From positions 1 to 64,000 of the forward strand of contig DDYO01000023.1 of NCBI GenBank assembly GCA_002348045.1: a stretch of 64,000 nucleotides of DNA. The letters are read 5' to 3'. The DNA comes from Anaerolineales bacterium UBA2232. GTDB lineage: Bacteria > Chloroflexota > Anaerolineae > UBA2200. Below the pieces are notes generated by a model. It was not told the origin of the DNA. It worked only from the letters and a program-made list of their open reading frames with translations, and searched no databases. Below, piece after piece: positions 1 to 8,865 of this stretch. A program made the translations under genes and the position numbers. Positions within the stretch are counted from its first letter, which is position 1, and each line of letters begins with the position of its first letter.

Positions 1-2
1 TG

Positions 3-1703
3 CTGGTTTCGTTTGTGGCAGCGGTTGGGCTGGGTTTCTGCCTGGCAAGCGTGCACATCTGGCCGTTTTGGCAATGGCTGCAGAGGAGTGCTGAGTGGAG
101 CTTGAGGATCGGTTCTCAGAATCTGGATGAAACCCGGCTTGGTCTGCGAGCGCAACTTCCTTTACTTCTTACCACGGTTCTGCCCAATGTGCTGAATAAT
201 CCGACATGGCCATACCCTTACCGTAGCTTTGTTCCTGACTCCAATTTGGCTGAGCAGGCCCTATATGTAGGCGTCACCAGCCTGGTCTTGGCAGCGGTTG
301 CTGTGGCTCGCCGACGGCGCGATGGAGTGATCGTGTTCTTGGCAGCGCTTGCTGTAGGATCCCTGGGCGCTGCCTTAAGGTTGCCGGTGTTTGACTGGAT
401 CAACCACCTGCCCCTGTTCAGCATGGCTGCCTATGGGCGCTTCCGATTGGTGTACAGCTTGGCGGCGGCTGTTTTGGCCGGGATGGGAGTGACAGTATTG
501 CTGAACGAGGCGCCTGGCAGTGTGCTGGTGGGCCGCACTGCACGCTGGCTCTTGGGATTGGCTCTGGCCAGCTCGTTGGGGCTGGTGGGCGCGAGGTGGG
601 CGCTGGAGGCGATGGCTGCCGAGTCCGCGACCGGCAAGTTGGGACGCATTCCCTTCACCAACATCTTGCCCGTTCTCACCATAACCAATCTTGAGCTCTA
701 TTGGCCGGTATTGGTTGCCGTGGCTGCTGGGGCGGCGCTCTGGTTGTACGGTAAGGGACGAGTGGACCGCAGGGTGATCGGCGTAATCTTGATCCTCCTG
801 ACAGTGGTGGACCTATTCGGTTTTGGGATCGGGTATCATTCTGTGACATCCCGTGAGTGGGTGTATCCCAAGACGCCTGCCATGGGTTTTTTGCAGGCGG
901 ACGACGGGCTCCATCGTTTGGTTGGCATGAACGTTGACTTGATGCCCAATACTAGCATGGTGTATGGGCTGTACGATGTCCGAGGACTGGATTTTCCTGA
1001 ACGCCGCTATCTAGAGTTCTGTCAAGGGATTGGCGGTCGTGATTGGATGGGCTACGGTATCCTGTTCATGAACCAGCCCGAGGCCAGGGTCTTGGGCTTG
1101 ATGAACGTCAAGTACCTTATCAGCTCGGTCGCTTTGACCGATGACGCGCTCTTGGATCTCAGGTTGGCTTACACCGATGGGCAGATCTCCGTCTACGAAA
1201 ACACCCACTGTCTTCCTCGGGCGTTTGTAGTGCACCGGGTCCGTGTGATGCCAGATACGCCCGATATCTTGCGCGTTCTCCAGGATCCGGGCTTTGACCT
1301 GGCGAACGAGATTACTCTGGAGCAAGCCCTGCCGGTCACTCTGGCTGATACTCCAGCCGGTGTTGCCAGGGACAGCGTTGAGATCACCCGATACGGCATC
1401 GGCAGTGTGTCTGTGGCGGCCAACCTGCAGTCCGACGGCCTGGTCTTCCTGAGTGATAGATTCGACCCGAGCTGGCGCGCCTACGTCGATGGGACAGAGT
1501 CGCCAGTGTATCGTGCCGACTATGCCTTTCGAGCCGTGTACGTCCCTCGAGGCGTGCATAAGGTCGAGTTCGTCTATGAGCCGGAAGGGTTTGCCATCGC
1601 CATGGTTGTGAGCCTGCTGGCGTTGGCGGTGATTGCCTCGCTGATGGTGGCGCCGCATCTGGTCAAGGCGCGAACAGCCCACATGAGCTCGCGGGAGGGC
1701 TGA
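3..1703 (+). CDS. YfhO-family membrane protein, 3' part (runs in from the left edge)
   Basis: The reading frame is open to the first base, so the true start lies upstream of the window. Several hydrophobic segments (roughly residues 1-30, 85-115, 145-195 and 225-265) are followed by a soluble C-terminal half and a last membrane segment near the end. The region around DPSWRAYVDG followed by YRADYAFRAVYVPRG matches the conserved C-terminal motif of YfhO-type proteins, where a periplasmic/extracellular beta domain sits before the final helix. In Gram-positives YfhO-like proteins help add sugars to wall polymers; here a role in lipid-linked sugar transfer at the membrane is inferred. The next gene starts 2 nt after the stop, so it is probably part of the same transcript as the glycosyltransferases that follow. 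Family assignment is fairly secure, substrate unknown. Confidence 0.75.
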   Translation: MVSFVAAVGLGFCLASVHIWPFWQWLQRSAEWSLRIGSQNLDETRLGLRAQLPLLLTTVLPNVLNNPTWPYPYRSFVPDSNLAEQALYVGVTSLVLAAVAVARRRRDGVIVFLAALAVGSLGAALRLPVFDWINHLPLFSMAAYGRFRLVYSLAAAVLAGMGVTVLLNEAPGSVLVGRTARWLLGLALASSLGLVGARWALEAMAAESATGKLGRIPFTNILPVLTITNLELYWPVLVAVAAGAALWLYGKGRVDRRVIGVILILLTVVDLFGFGIGYHSVTSREWVYPKTPAMGFLQADDGLHRLVGMNVDLMPNTSMVYGLYDVRGLDFPERRYLEFCQGIGGRDWMGYGILFMNQPEARVLGLMNVKYLISSVALTDDALLDLRLAYTDGQISVYENTHCLPRAFVVHRVRVMPDTPDILRVLQDPGFDLANEITLEQALPVTLADTPAGVARDSVEITRYGIGSVSVAANLQSDGLVFLSDRFDPSWRAYVDGTESPVYRADYAFRAVYVPRGVHKVEFVYEPEGFAIAMVVSLLALAVIASLMVAPHLVKARTAHMSSREG

Positions 1704-1705
1704 CA

Positions 1706-2938
1706 GTGGCGGGACCATGCCGCGTGCTTTACCTGGATACGTCGCCGACAGTAGGTGGCTCCGTGTTGAGCCTGTACGACCTGTGCCGGGGGTTGAATCG
1801 CGACAGATACGATCCAATCGTGGTGAGCTACGCGCCGCATGCGTATGTCGAGCGCTTTAGAGAACTGGGTGTGGAAGTGATCCCCTGGAATGTATATGGT
1901 GCTGGAGATCACCGCCCCGCCTGGGTCAAGCGACAGCAAGAATCGGGCTGGCTCAGCCGGCTTCGCCAGATTCCACTAGGGGCTCGCCTGTACCATGGGG
2001 CAGGCTTTGCATTACTGCTGGCACGGCGCGTGTGGCCTCGGGCCAGAGCTCTGCAAGCCCTTATCACAGCGCGCCGCGTGTCCCTGGTCCACACGAATAT
2101 TCGAGTGGGTCACGATAGGGAGGGAGTCCTGGCAGCCAAGCTGGCTCGCATTCCGTGCGTCTGTCATGTGCGAGACTATGAATCCCTTGGCCCGGTAGAC
2201 CGGAAGCTGGCGAGTTGGGCTGCAGCTTTCATCTACATCTCGCAGGCTGTGCGCGCCAGTCACGTTAGGGCAGGCGCACCAGCTTCCAAGGGGCACGTGG
2301 TGTACAACGGTATCGATGTGGACGCTTTCGAGGTGGGCGCCAGCCGCGAGGAAGGCCGGCGAAGCCTAGGACTAACCGATGGGGACTTGGCGGTCGGGCT
2401 GGTGGGTCGCCTGGAGCGTTGGAAGGGACACGAGCCGTTCCTGGGTGCGATGGCCCTGGTGCATCAACAACTGCCCGGAGCCAAGGGGCTGATCATAGGG
2501 AATTCGGTTCCCTATGACCCGGACTATGCAAAAGAACTGTCCGATCTGTGTCAGAGCCTTGGTCTGGCTGACTCGGTCCACTTTAGTGGGTTCCGCCCCG
2601 ATGTAGCTCGGGTCATGTCGGCGCTGGATGTGGTTGTGTTGGCATCGACGTCGCCAGAGCCATTTGGCCGGGTGGTCGTCGAGGCTATGGCGGCGGCCCG
2701 GCCGGTTGTGGCGGCGGATGCGGGGGCTTCCCGGGAGATACTGGATAGCGGCGTGCAGGGCTTGCTGGTCCCACCTGGGGATGAGGGCGCATTGGCCGAC
2801 GCGCTTGTCCAGATCCTGTCGGATCCGTACTCGGCTGTCGCAATGGGTCAACGGGGTCGGGAAAAAGCAAGAGCACGCTTCGGCGTGGAGGGGTATGTGA
2901 GTGGAGTTCAGAGGGTATATGAAGAGCTGTTGCACTGA
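1706..2938 (+). CDS. GT4-type glycosyltransferase
   Basis: A 410-residue GT-B protein. The N-terminal half opens with a Rossmann strand (VLYLDTSPTVGGS) containing the glycine-rich acceptor loop. The C-terminal half has the GT4 signature: VGRLERWKGHEPF near residue 235, then EPFGRVVVEAMA near residue 317, the E-x7-E motif that binds the nucleotide sugar. It starts with GTG; GGAGGG about 8 nt upstream supports that start, and only 2 nt separate it from the preceding stop. Family knowledge says retaining transfer from an NDP-sugar to a lipid-linked or growing glycan at the cytoplasmic face. Donor and acceptor cannot be read from the sequence. Context places it in exopolysaccharide assembly. Confidence 0.9.
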   Translation: MAGPCRVLYLDTSPTVGGSVLSLYDLCRGLNRDRYDPIVVSYAPHAYVERFRELGVEVIPWNVYGAGDHRPAWVKRQQESGWLSRLRQIPLGARLYHGAGFALLLARRVWPRARALQALITARRVSLVHTNIRVGHDREGVLAAKLARIPCVCHVRDYESLGPVDRKLASWAAAFIYISQAVRASHVRAGAPASKGHVVYNGIDVDAFEVGASREEGRRSLGLTDGDLAVGLVGRLERWKGHEPFLGAMALVHQQLPGAKGLIIGNSVPYDPDYAKELSDLCQSLGLADSVHFSGFRPDVARVMSALDVVVLASTSPEPFGRVVVEAMAAARPVVAADAGASREILDSGVQGLLVPPGDEGALADALVQILSDPYSAVAMGQRGREKARARFGVEGYVSGVQRVYEELLH

Positions 2939-2947
2939 GGCAAAATC

Positions 2948-4396
2948 ATGAATCGACCGTCTGCCTCCAGGATTGCGCGCGTCACCCTGTCGATCCTGGT
3001 CGGTTTGCTGCTGGCTGCCGTGGCCCTTGCGATCGGATACGCAGTGGGCGACCGACTGCTCTCTCCAGGGTGGCAGGATGCCATCCGTTTCTCGGTCCTG
3101 GGACTTGTGATTGTCGTCATACTGATGAACCCTCTAAGCGGCCTGCTGTTGTGGATAATCCTAGAGCCCTTTACCCGGTTCTGGTATCTGAACATCCGCA
3201 TGCCCCCAGGCATCCCGGATCTGAGCCTCGCCCGGTTCAGTGCGGCGCTCCTCACCGCGATCTTGGTCGCGCAGTTGGCGGCTGGACGCCGCAGATTGCG
3301 GCGTTTCGGGGCAACTGAGTTGTGCATGATCGCCTTTGCCATTCTCGTGATGCCTGCTACCGTGGCTGGCCTGGATGGCTTGAGCAGGTCTGGGCAGGTG
3401 GTTCTGGACAAATTCCTCACGCCATATCTCGTCTTTGTTCTGGCCAAGAACTTGTACGAGGACAAGACCGGCGTGGACGCTTACGTTGGCGCTGCCATCG
3501 TGATTGGACTGTATCTCTGCTTCATGGTGTTCTATGAGCATCTGACTGGTCAGCCGTTGTTCTACTTGTTCGGCAGGACGACGACGTATTCCCGGAGCTT
3601 GCGCAAGATCGTGAGCCTCCTGGGGAATCCACTCTTTCTGGGGACCATCGTAGCTATGGTGGTGCCGCTGATCCTGTACAAGCTGATCAGGACAGCCCCA
3701 GGCCTGGCGAGGGCATTCTATGGTGGGGCTTTTGTAGCGGCAATGGCAGGCAACTTCTTGTGCTACAACCGCGGTGCCTGGCTGGCTTTGGGTGCTGGGC
3801 TGTTTGTCATGCTGCTGGTGGGCAAAGAGTACCGCAAGATTCTTTTTCCCGTGATTATCGTCGCACTGATCCTGGGAGTGGCCTACTGGGAGCTCATCAG
3901 CGGAAGCGCCGTGATCACGGAGCGACTGACCAACGTCAACTCTTTGCGCTTTCGGCTGGACATGCTGGAGATAAGCGTTAGGATCTTGAAAGACCACCTG
4001 TTGTTCGGGGTGGGCGTGGAGTCCTTTTCCTACTACTACCTCTTGTATGGCGGGCGTTGGGAGACAATGGCCTTTGACGTCCCGATGCCTCACAACACCT
4101 ACATCCTGGTCCTGGTCACAACGGGGCTATTGGCCTTCACGCCGTATCTCCTCGCTTTTCTGTCGCTCCTGGGTGAGATGCTGGGCGGGATCTTTCGGTC
4201 GCGAAAGGACTCCAGGGTGGATGGATCGCTTGCTGTGGCCGGTCTCGGAGTGGTTGTTGTGTACATGGTGGCCGCCGTTTCAGCGGACCTTTATGTCAGC
4301 ACCTTTACTACGCTGGTGATGTTCATGATTACGGGGGGCATTGTCGGGTATCTCAGCACCCGCTATTTCCATGCGCCGGCTGGACCTGCCTCGTAA
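2948..4396 (+). CDS. O-antigen ligase / Wzy-like polymerase, membrane protein
   Basis: A 482-residue polytopic membrane protein with about 10-12 hydrophobic segments. The centre (residues ~260-390) carries the Wzy_C/O-antigen-ligase pattern: a CYNRGAWLALGAG segment, a large outer loop with LLFGVGVESFSYYY, and PMPHNTYILVLVTTGLLAF, where the His-Asn pair is the conserved element. Members ligate or polymerise undecaprenyl-linked glycans outside the membrane. It lies 9 nt after the preceding glycosyltransferase and its TAA overlaps the next ATG by one base (TAATG), so translation is coupled. A second protein of this family is encoded on the other strand at 25525-27024; which is ligase and which polymerase cannot be told. 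Confidence 0.85.
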   Translation: MNRPSASRIARVTLSILVGLLLAAVALAIGYAVGDRLLSPGWQDAIRFSVLGLVIVVILMNPLSGLLLWIILEPFTRFWYLNIRMPPGIPDLSLARFSAALLTAILVAQLAAGRRRLRRFGATELCMIAFAILVMPATVAGLDGLSRSGQVVLDKFLTPYLVFVLAKNLYEDKTGVDAYVGAAIVIGLYLCFMVFYEHLTGQPLFYLFGRTTTYSRSLRKIVSLLGNPLFLGTIVAMVVPLILYKLIRTAPGLARAFYGGAFVAAMAGNFLCYNRGAWLALGAGLFVMLLVGKEYRKILFPVIIVALILGVAYWELISGSAVITERLTNVNSLRFRLDMLEISVRILKDHLLFGVGVESFSYYYLLYGGRWETMAFDVPMPHNTYILVLVTTGLLAFTPYLLAFLSLLGEMLGGIFRSRKDSRVDGSLAVAGLGVVVVYMVAAVSADLYVSTFTTLVMFMITGGIVGYLSTRYFHAPAGPAS

Positions 4397-5538
4397 TGGC
4401 CCTGCGGGTAGCGGTGCTGGGGGAGTATCCTCTGGATCCGCAGAGGATAGCGGGAGGTGTGGAGGCTGCCATGGTCCCTCTTCTCAGTGGACTGGCAGCT
4501 TGTGGGGATCTTGAGATGCATGTGGTCACGTGCCTTCCCGGTGTTCGGGATCACCTGTCTATGACCACTTCTGGTCAAGCGCTGCACGTCCTGCAGAGAC
4601 ATCGCGGAGGCCGGATGACGTTCCACGTGCGGGATGCTGCTGGCCTGCGTGGTGCATTGGCCCGGATTGTGCCCGATGTGGTTCATGCGCAAGGGATGGG
4701 CATCTATGCCCATGCGGCGGTTGGGTTTGGTGCGCCGCATGTTGTGACGGCTCATGGTATCTTTTCCCGCGAGGCTCGGTTTGCCCATGGCCTGGCTGGA
4801 GCTCTGCGGGGTATGATCGATAGCGCCTATGAGCGCTATTGCGTCCGGAGGGTGAGGAATCTCATTGCCATCAGCCCGTATGTGGAGGCAGAGCTGGCAC
4901 CGCACGGCAGCTTTCAACGGGTGTACTGTATCGAGAATCCTGTTGATGATCGCTACTTTGCGAAAGCGTCGGCACCACAAGAGCCGGCCACATTGCTGTA
5001 CGCAGGCAGGGTGATTGCACGCAAGGGACTGATGGATCTTATCGCTGCCATGGCAAAGCTGCGTAAGCGACATCCCGAGGTACGCCTGCGCATAGCGGGG
5101 GAGACAGAGAGCGATGCTGTGTACGTCATCGGCTGTCGGTCCTTAATCACCGCTCATGGCCTGGAAGATGTCGTAGAGTTTCTCGGGGCATTGTCGATTG
5201 ATGAGATGATCGAGGAGTACTCCCGTTGCACGGTTCTGGTTCTGCCGTCCTATCAGGAGACTGCGCCAGTAGTGGTTGCCGAGGCAATGGCTGTCGGTCG
5301 AGCGGTGGTCGCCACCCGGGTATGCGGCTTGCCGTACATGATTGAAGATGGTGTCACCGGTACCTTGTTCGAGGCTGGTGACGTGGCTGAGTTGGAGAGA
5401 GTCCTTGCGGAGCTGCTGGCTAATCCAACAGAGCGACAGACCATGGAGGGTGAGGCGCGGAAGAGGGCTGACCGGCGCTACCGCGCAGCTACCGTGGCTG
5501 AAATGACTCGCCGTGTGTATCTCGAGCTAGTCAGTTGA
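4396..5538 (+). CDS. GT4-type glycosyltransferase
   Basis: A 380-residue GT-B fold protein. The N-terminal strand VAVLGEYPLDPQRIAGGVEA contains the glycine loop, followed by a PDVVHAQGMGIY acceptor-side motif. The C-terminal donor domain has YAGRVIARKG near residue 200 and QETAPVVVAEAMA near residue 288 (E-x7-E). The ATG overlaps the stop of the upstream ligase gene by one base. It resembles the GT4 at 6677-7819 in layout and in the QETAP-E-AMA motif, so the two are probably paralogues within this locus that add related sugars. Donor sugar unknown. Confidence 0.9.
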   Translation: MALRVAVLGEYPLDPQRIAGGVEAAMVPLLSGLAACGDLEMHVVTCLPGVRDHLSMTTSGQALHVLQRHRGGRMTFHVRDAAGLRGALARIVPDVVHAQGMGIYAHAAVGFGAPHVVTAHGIFSREARFAHGLAGALRGMIDSAYERYCVRRVRNLIAISPYVEAELAPHGSFQRVYCIENPVDDRYFAKASAPQEPATLLYAGRVIARKGLMDLIAAMAKLRKRHPEVRLRIAGETESDAVYVIGCRSLITAHGLEDVVEFLGALSIDEMIEEYSRCTVLVLPSYQETAPVVVAEAMAVGRAVVATRVCGLPYMIEDGVTGTLFEAGDVAELERVLAELLANPTERQTMEGEARKRADRRYRAATVAEMTRRVYLELVS

Positions 5539-5545
5539 GGATGGT

Positions 5546-6673
5546 TTGCCGATGGCTGTAGGATTGCTCAAGTTGCTGCGAGCGCCTTGGGGCGCTCTTG
5601 GGCGAGGAGTGTACGAGTACAATGTGCTGCGCCACCTGCGTACACTTCAGCCAAGGCAACTGCAAGTCAATGTAACGTACCGCTGCAATGCTCGCTGCGC
5701 CATGTGCAACATCTGGCAGATGCCAGAGCGCCATGAGATGAGCGTGGATGAAATGGGCCGCGTGGCCGAAGACCCCATTTTTGAGAGCATCGAGCGGCTG
5801 ACCCTTGCGGGAGGCGAGCCCAGCCTACGTCACGATCTCGTGCCGTTGACGGAGGTCTTGCTGGCGCGCATGCCTCGGCTTCGCTCCGTGACGCTCATCA
5901 CCAATGGCCTGGCGGTGGAGCGGATACTGGACGATACCCACAAGTTGCTGGCTCTGTGTGGGCCGCTGGGCATCTCGCTGAATGTCTCCGTCTCCCTGGA
6001 CGGAGTCGGGGCCATACATGACGAAATGCGCAACGTCCCGGGCGCCTTTGGCAAGGTTGAAAGATGCCTGGTGGGGCTGCAAGAGCTGCAGCGGGAGCAA
6101 CGATTCTGGTTCGGAGCATCGTGTGTTATCACGCGCAAGAATCTGTATCACTTGGTTGAGCTACAAGACTGGTGCGCGGAGCGTAACATCGAGCTGAGCT
6201 TCCAGCTGGTAGGCTTCCATGAAACCTACGTGGCTAACGTCGAGCAACGTTCTGAGTTGGACTTTGACCAGGACGATCAGGAGCACCTGTTTCGGTTCTT
6301 GTCTGGATTGGCTGCGGGACGCTCGCCAACGAACGTCATGCCCTACTACTGGAACGATATGCTCAAAATGTACCGTGACGGGCGTCCTCGTCAGACTCCA
6401 TGTCCGTTCACGGTGGACTCGTTCGTGCTAGATGTCTATGGCGATATGTACTACTGCCTTTCGGAGCGGCGGATTGGCAATTGTCTGGATGCCGCCAGCG
6501 ATAACGCACGCTTTGATGGTTGCAGCGCAGTGTACTACGATCGTGGGAACCTGGCTTTCCGTGCGGGACTCTGGAGGACGGCTTGTCAGCGCTGTAACAG
6601 CGGGTGCTTTGTCAACGTGGGGATCAAGAAAGACCTCAAGAAGCACCTCTGGTACTGGCTGACGGGCAGGTAA
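5546..6673 (+). CDS. radical SAM protein with C-terminal auxiliary cysteines
   Basis: A 375-residue protein with the radical SAM CxxxCxxC motif, CNARCAMC, at residues 47-54, followed by LTLAGGEPSL, the GGE-type SAM-binding strand. The C-terminal 110 residues hold more cysteines (CPF, YYCLSERR, NC, TACQRCNSGC), consistent with a SPASM/Twitch-like domain carrying an extra Fe-S cluster. TTG at 5546 lies 6 nt after GAGG; an in-frame ATG at 5552 is an equally possible start. It sits 7 nt after one GT4 and 3 nt before another. A radical enzyme inside an exopolysaccharide operon suggests modification of a sugar, lipid carrier or small peptide; the substrate is unknown. Confidence 0.85.
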   Translation: MPMAVGLLKLLRAPWGALGRGVYEYNVLRHLRTLQPRQLQVNVTYRCNARCAMCNIWQMPERHEMSVDEMGRVAEDPIFESIERLTLAGGEPSLRHDLVPLTEVLLARMPRLRSVTLITNGLAVERILDDTHKLLALCGPLGISLNVSVSLDGVGAIHDEMRNVPGAFGKVERCLVGLQELQREQRFWFGASCVITRKNLYHLVELQDWCAERNIELSFQLVGFHETYVANVEQRSELDFDQDDQEHLFRFLSGLAAGRSPTNVMPYYWNDMLKMYRDGRPRQTPCPFTVDSFVLDVYGDMYYCLSERRIGNCLDAASDNARFDGCSAVYYDRGNLAFRAGLWRTACQRCNSGCFVNVGIKKDLKKHLWYWLTGR

Positions 6674-6676
6674 GAC

Positions 6677-7819
6677 ATGTCGCTTCGCGTGGCCATTGTG
6701 GCGCTCTATCCTGCGCCTGGCGCTCGGTCTGCTGGTGGGGTTCGCGCTGTGGTTCAGAACCTGGTTGGTGCCCTGCGCCACTGGGCTGATCTGCAGCTCT
6801 GCGTTCTTCACTGCCACGCAGATGTGGACCGGGACATGGTGGTAGAAGAGGGCAATCTCCGGGTCGAGTACATGGCCATGCCCAGGAGGCGCGTGGTCCC
6901 CAATTCCCTGATGTCTATTCTCCGTGTGGAAGGCGCCCTACGCCGGCTGCAGCCCGATGTGGTGAATGCCCACGCCGCCCACTATGCTCTGGCTGCACTG
7001 CGGATGGGTATCCCCACAGCGCTCACTATTCACGGCGTCGTGCGGCGAGAGGCCGAAATCTACCGCCACACCTGGTTTGACCGTACACGATTTGGACTGG
7101 AGAAATGGCTGGAGGGGCTTGTCCTGCCCCGGGTAAGTGACATCGTGGCGATCAGTGACTATGTGGTTGCCGAGTACGCGGAGCGAACCAGAGCGCGTTT
7201 CCATCGCATCAACAACCCGTTGCCCTCGGAGCTCTATGCCATTAACGATGAAGGTGAGTCCGGTCATCTCTTGTACGCAGGAACCATTGATGAGCGTAAG
7301 AACGTGCTGGAGCTTGTACGGGCAGTGGCGATGGTACGCGACCGCGTGCCGGAGGTGCGCCTGACCATTGCCGGCCGGACAACTCAGCCAGACTATGAGG
7401 CACGGGTGCGAAATCTTGTTGCTGAGCATTCTCTCCAGCGTCATATCGAGCTGGTTGGCCTGCAGGATTTTGGACAGATGCTGCGGCACTATGCCAGGTG
7501 CCGCGCAGTTGTGTTGGCCTCTTTGCAGGAGACAGCTCCGATGGCGGTCATTGAGGCCATGGCTGCCGGCAAGGCCGTGGTCGCCACCGCAGTAGGGGGC
7601 GTTCCTGGGCTGATTGAGGATGGACGCAGTGGCTTCTTGGTGGATACAGGAGACACCAATGCATTGGCCGAGCGCATGACCCGGGTGTTGCAGAATCGTG
7701 AACTGGCTGCTGACATGGGCCGACGGGGAAGGGAGTTGGCTCAAAGCTTCCGGGCCGAGGTGATTGCCGAGCGCTATCGTGAGCTCTACTATCGTGTTGC
7801 CCAGAGGGCCTTGCCGTGA
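6677..7819 (+). CDS. GT4-type glycosyltransferase
   Basis: A 380-residue GT-B protein. The N-terminus VAIVALYPAPGARSAGGVRA holds the glycine loop. The donor half has YAGTIDERKN near residue 200 and QETAPMAVIEAMA near residue 288, the E-x7-E motif. Length and motif positions match the GT4 at 4396-5538 closely, so the two look like paralogues flanking the radical SAM gene. It begins 3 nt after the radical SAM stop and its TGA overlaps the GTG of the next gene (GTGA). Likely cytoplasmic-face sugar transfer in repeat-unit assembly; donor unknown. Confidence 0.9.
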   Translation: MSLRVAIVALYPAPGARSAGGVRAVVQNLVGALRHWADLQLCVLHCHADVDRDMVVEEGNLRVEYMAMPRRRVVPNSLMSILRVEGALRRLQPDVVNAHAAHYALAALRMGIPTALTIHGVVRREAEIYRHTWFDRTRFGLEKWLEGLVLPRVSDIVAISDYVVAEYAERTRARFHRINNPLPSELYAINDEGESGHLLYAGTIDERKNVLELVRAVAMVRDRVPEVRLTIAGRTTQPDYEARVRNLVAEHSLQRHIELVGLQDFGQMLRHYARCRAVVLASLQETAPMAVIEAMAAGKAVVATAVGGVPGLIEDGRSGFLVDTGDTNALAERMTRVLQNRELAADMGRRGRELAQSFRAEVIAERYRELYYRVAQRALP

Positions 7820-8865
7820 GGATAGCTTTGGTGTCGGAGCGGCTGCGCCCTCCTTATGATGAGGGCATCAAGAACTTTGCCATTCACCTGCTGAGGGGCC
7901 TCCAAGCGTGCGGCCACGCGACCCTGGCGCTGACTACGGAAGGCGAATCCGACCCCGAGCTAGGACTGCAAAATGTGGCGGCTAACCGGCTGCTGCTCAA
8001 TGAGGAGTTGCGGGAGGCCGTTGCTGGCTTTGAGCCAGAAGTCATTCTGTACATCCCTACCGCATGCGGGACCGCGTTTAGCCTGGTGCGAGGCCGGGTG
8101 CTTCATTTCTACTATCCAAGCTCGCTACTGGTGCTGCTGCTTCTGCAACCGCGACCGCAATCGCCGGGAGCAAGATTGCTGATGCGTGGACTGAGGCCCG
8201 ACCTGGTACTAGCCCAATCCACTACTACCGCCTTGCCGTTTCGTAAGCTGGGCTGGCGCACCGCACTGTTTGGTCCAGCAGTGGATAGCCAGCGCTTTCG
8301 ACCGGCTTCGGCAGCCGACCGGTCGCAGCTGCGGTCACGGTTCTCGGTGCCCGAAGACCGCCATGTGGTGTTGCATGTGGGGCATCTTAAGGAGAAGCGG
8401 AATCTGCTCCAGGTGTTGACATTGCACGATACGCCGGGCTATCATGTCCTGATCGTGGCGAGCACGAGCACCGAGCAAGATGCGCGGCTGGGCGCAGAGC
8501 TCAGGAGCCGAGGGGCAACCGTTGTGGACCATTATGTGGCTGACATTGAGAACATCTACCGCTTGTCCGACGCCTATGTATTCCTGGCTGAAGAGGAGAC
8601 TGCGGCCATTGATCTACCCCTGTCGGTGGTGGAGGCCATGGCATGCAATTTGCCCGTCGTTTCCACACCTTTTGGCGGACTGCCCGATTCTTTTCGGGAG
8701 GGCGATGGCCTGGTTTTCTGGCAGAGTTCCAAGGACCTGAGGCAGGCCGTCGACAGGGCCATGAAAGGGCGGATCGCTACTCGGAATAAGGTGGAGGGGC
8801 GCACATGGCAGGTCATGGCGGATGAACTGGTGGGCCTTGTGGCCGACGACAAGGATGAATCATGA
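7816..8865 (+). CDS. GT4-like glycosyltransferase
   Basis: A 349-residue GT-B type protein, a little shorter than its neighbours. It begins RIALVSERLRPPYDEGIKNF, with an acidic/glycine acceptor loop typical of the family. The donor half has HVGHLKEKRNL near residue 192 and a final LPLSVVEAMACNLPVV segment where the E-x7-E pattern is partly degenerate. GTG start overlapping the upstream TGA (GTGA) and an ATGA overlap with the next gene indicate translational coupling. It is probably a further glycosyltransferase of the same pathway; the altered donor motif suggests a different sugar or a weaker assignment. Confidence 0.8.
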   Translation: MRIALVSERLRPPYDEGIKNFAIHLLRGLQACGHATLALTTEGESDPELGLQNVAANRLLLNEELREAVAGFEPEVILYIPTACGTAFSLVRGRVLHFYYPSSLLVLLLLQPRPQSPGARLLMRGLRPDLVLAQSTTTALPFRKLGWRTALFGPAVDSQRFRPASAADRSQLRSRFSVPEDRHVVLHVGHLKEKRNLLQVLTLHDTPGYHVLIVASTSTEQDARLGAELRSRGATVVDHYVADIENIYRLSDAYVFLAEEETAAIDLPLSVVEAMACNLPVVSTPFGGLPDSFREGDGLVFWQSSKDLRQAVDRAMKGRIATRNKVEGRTWQVMADELVGLVADDKDES

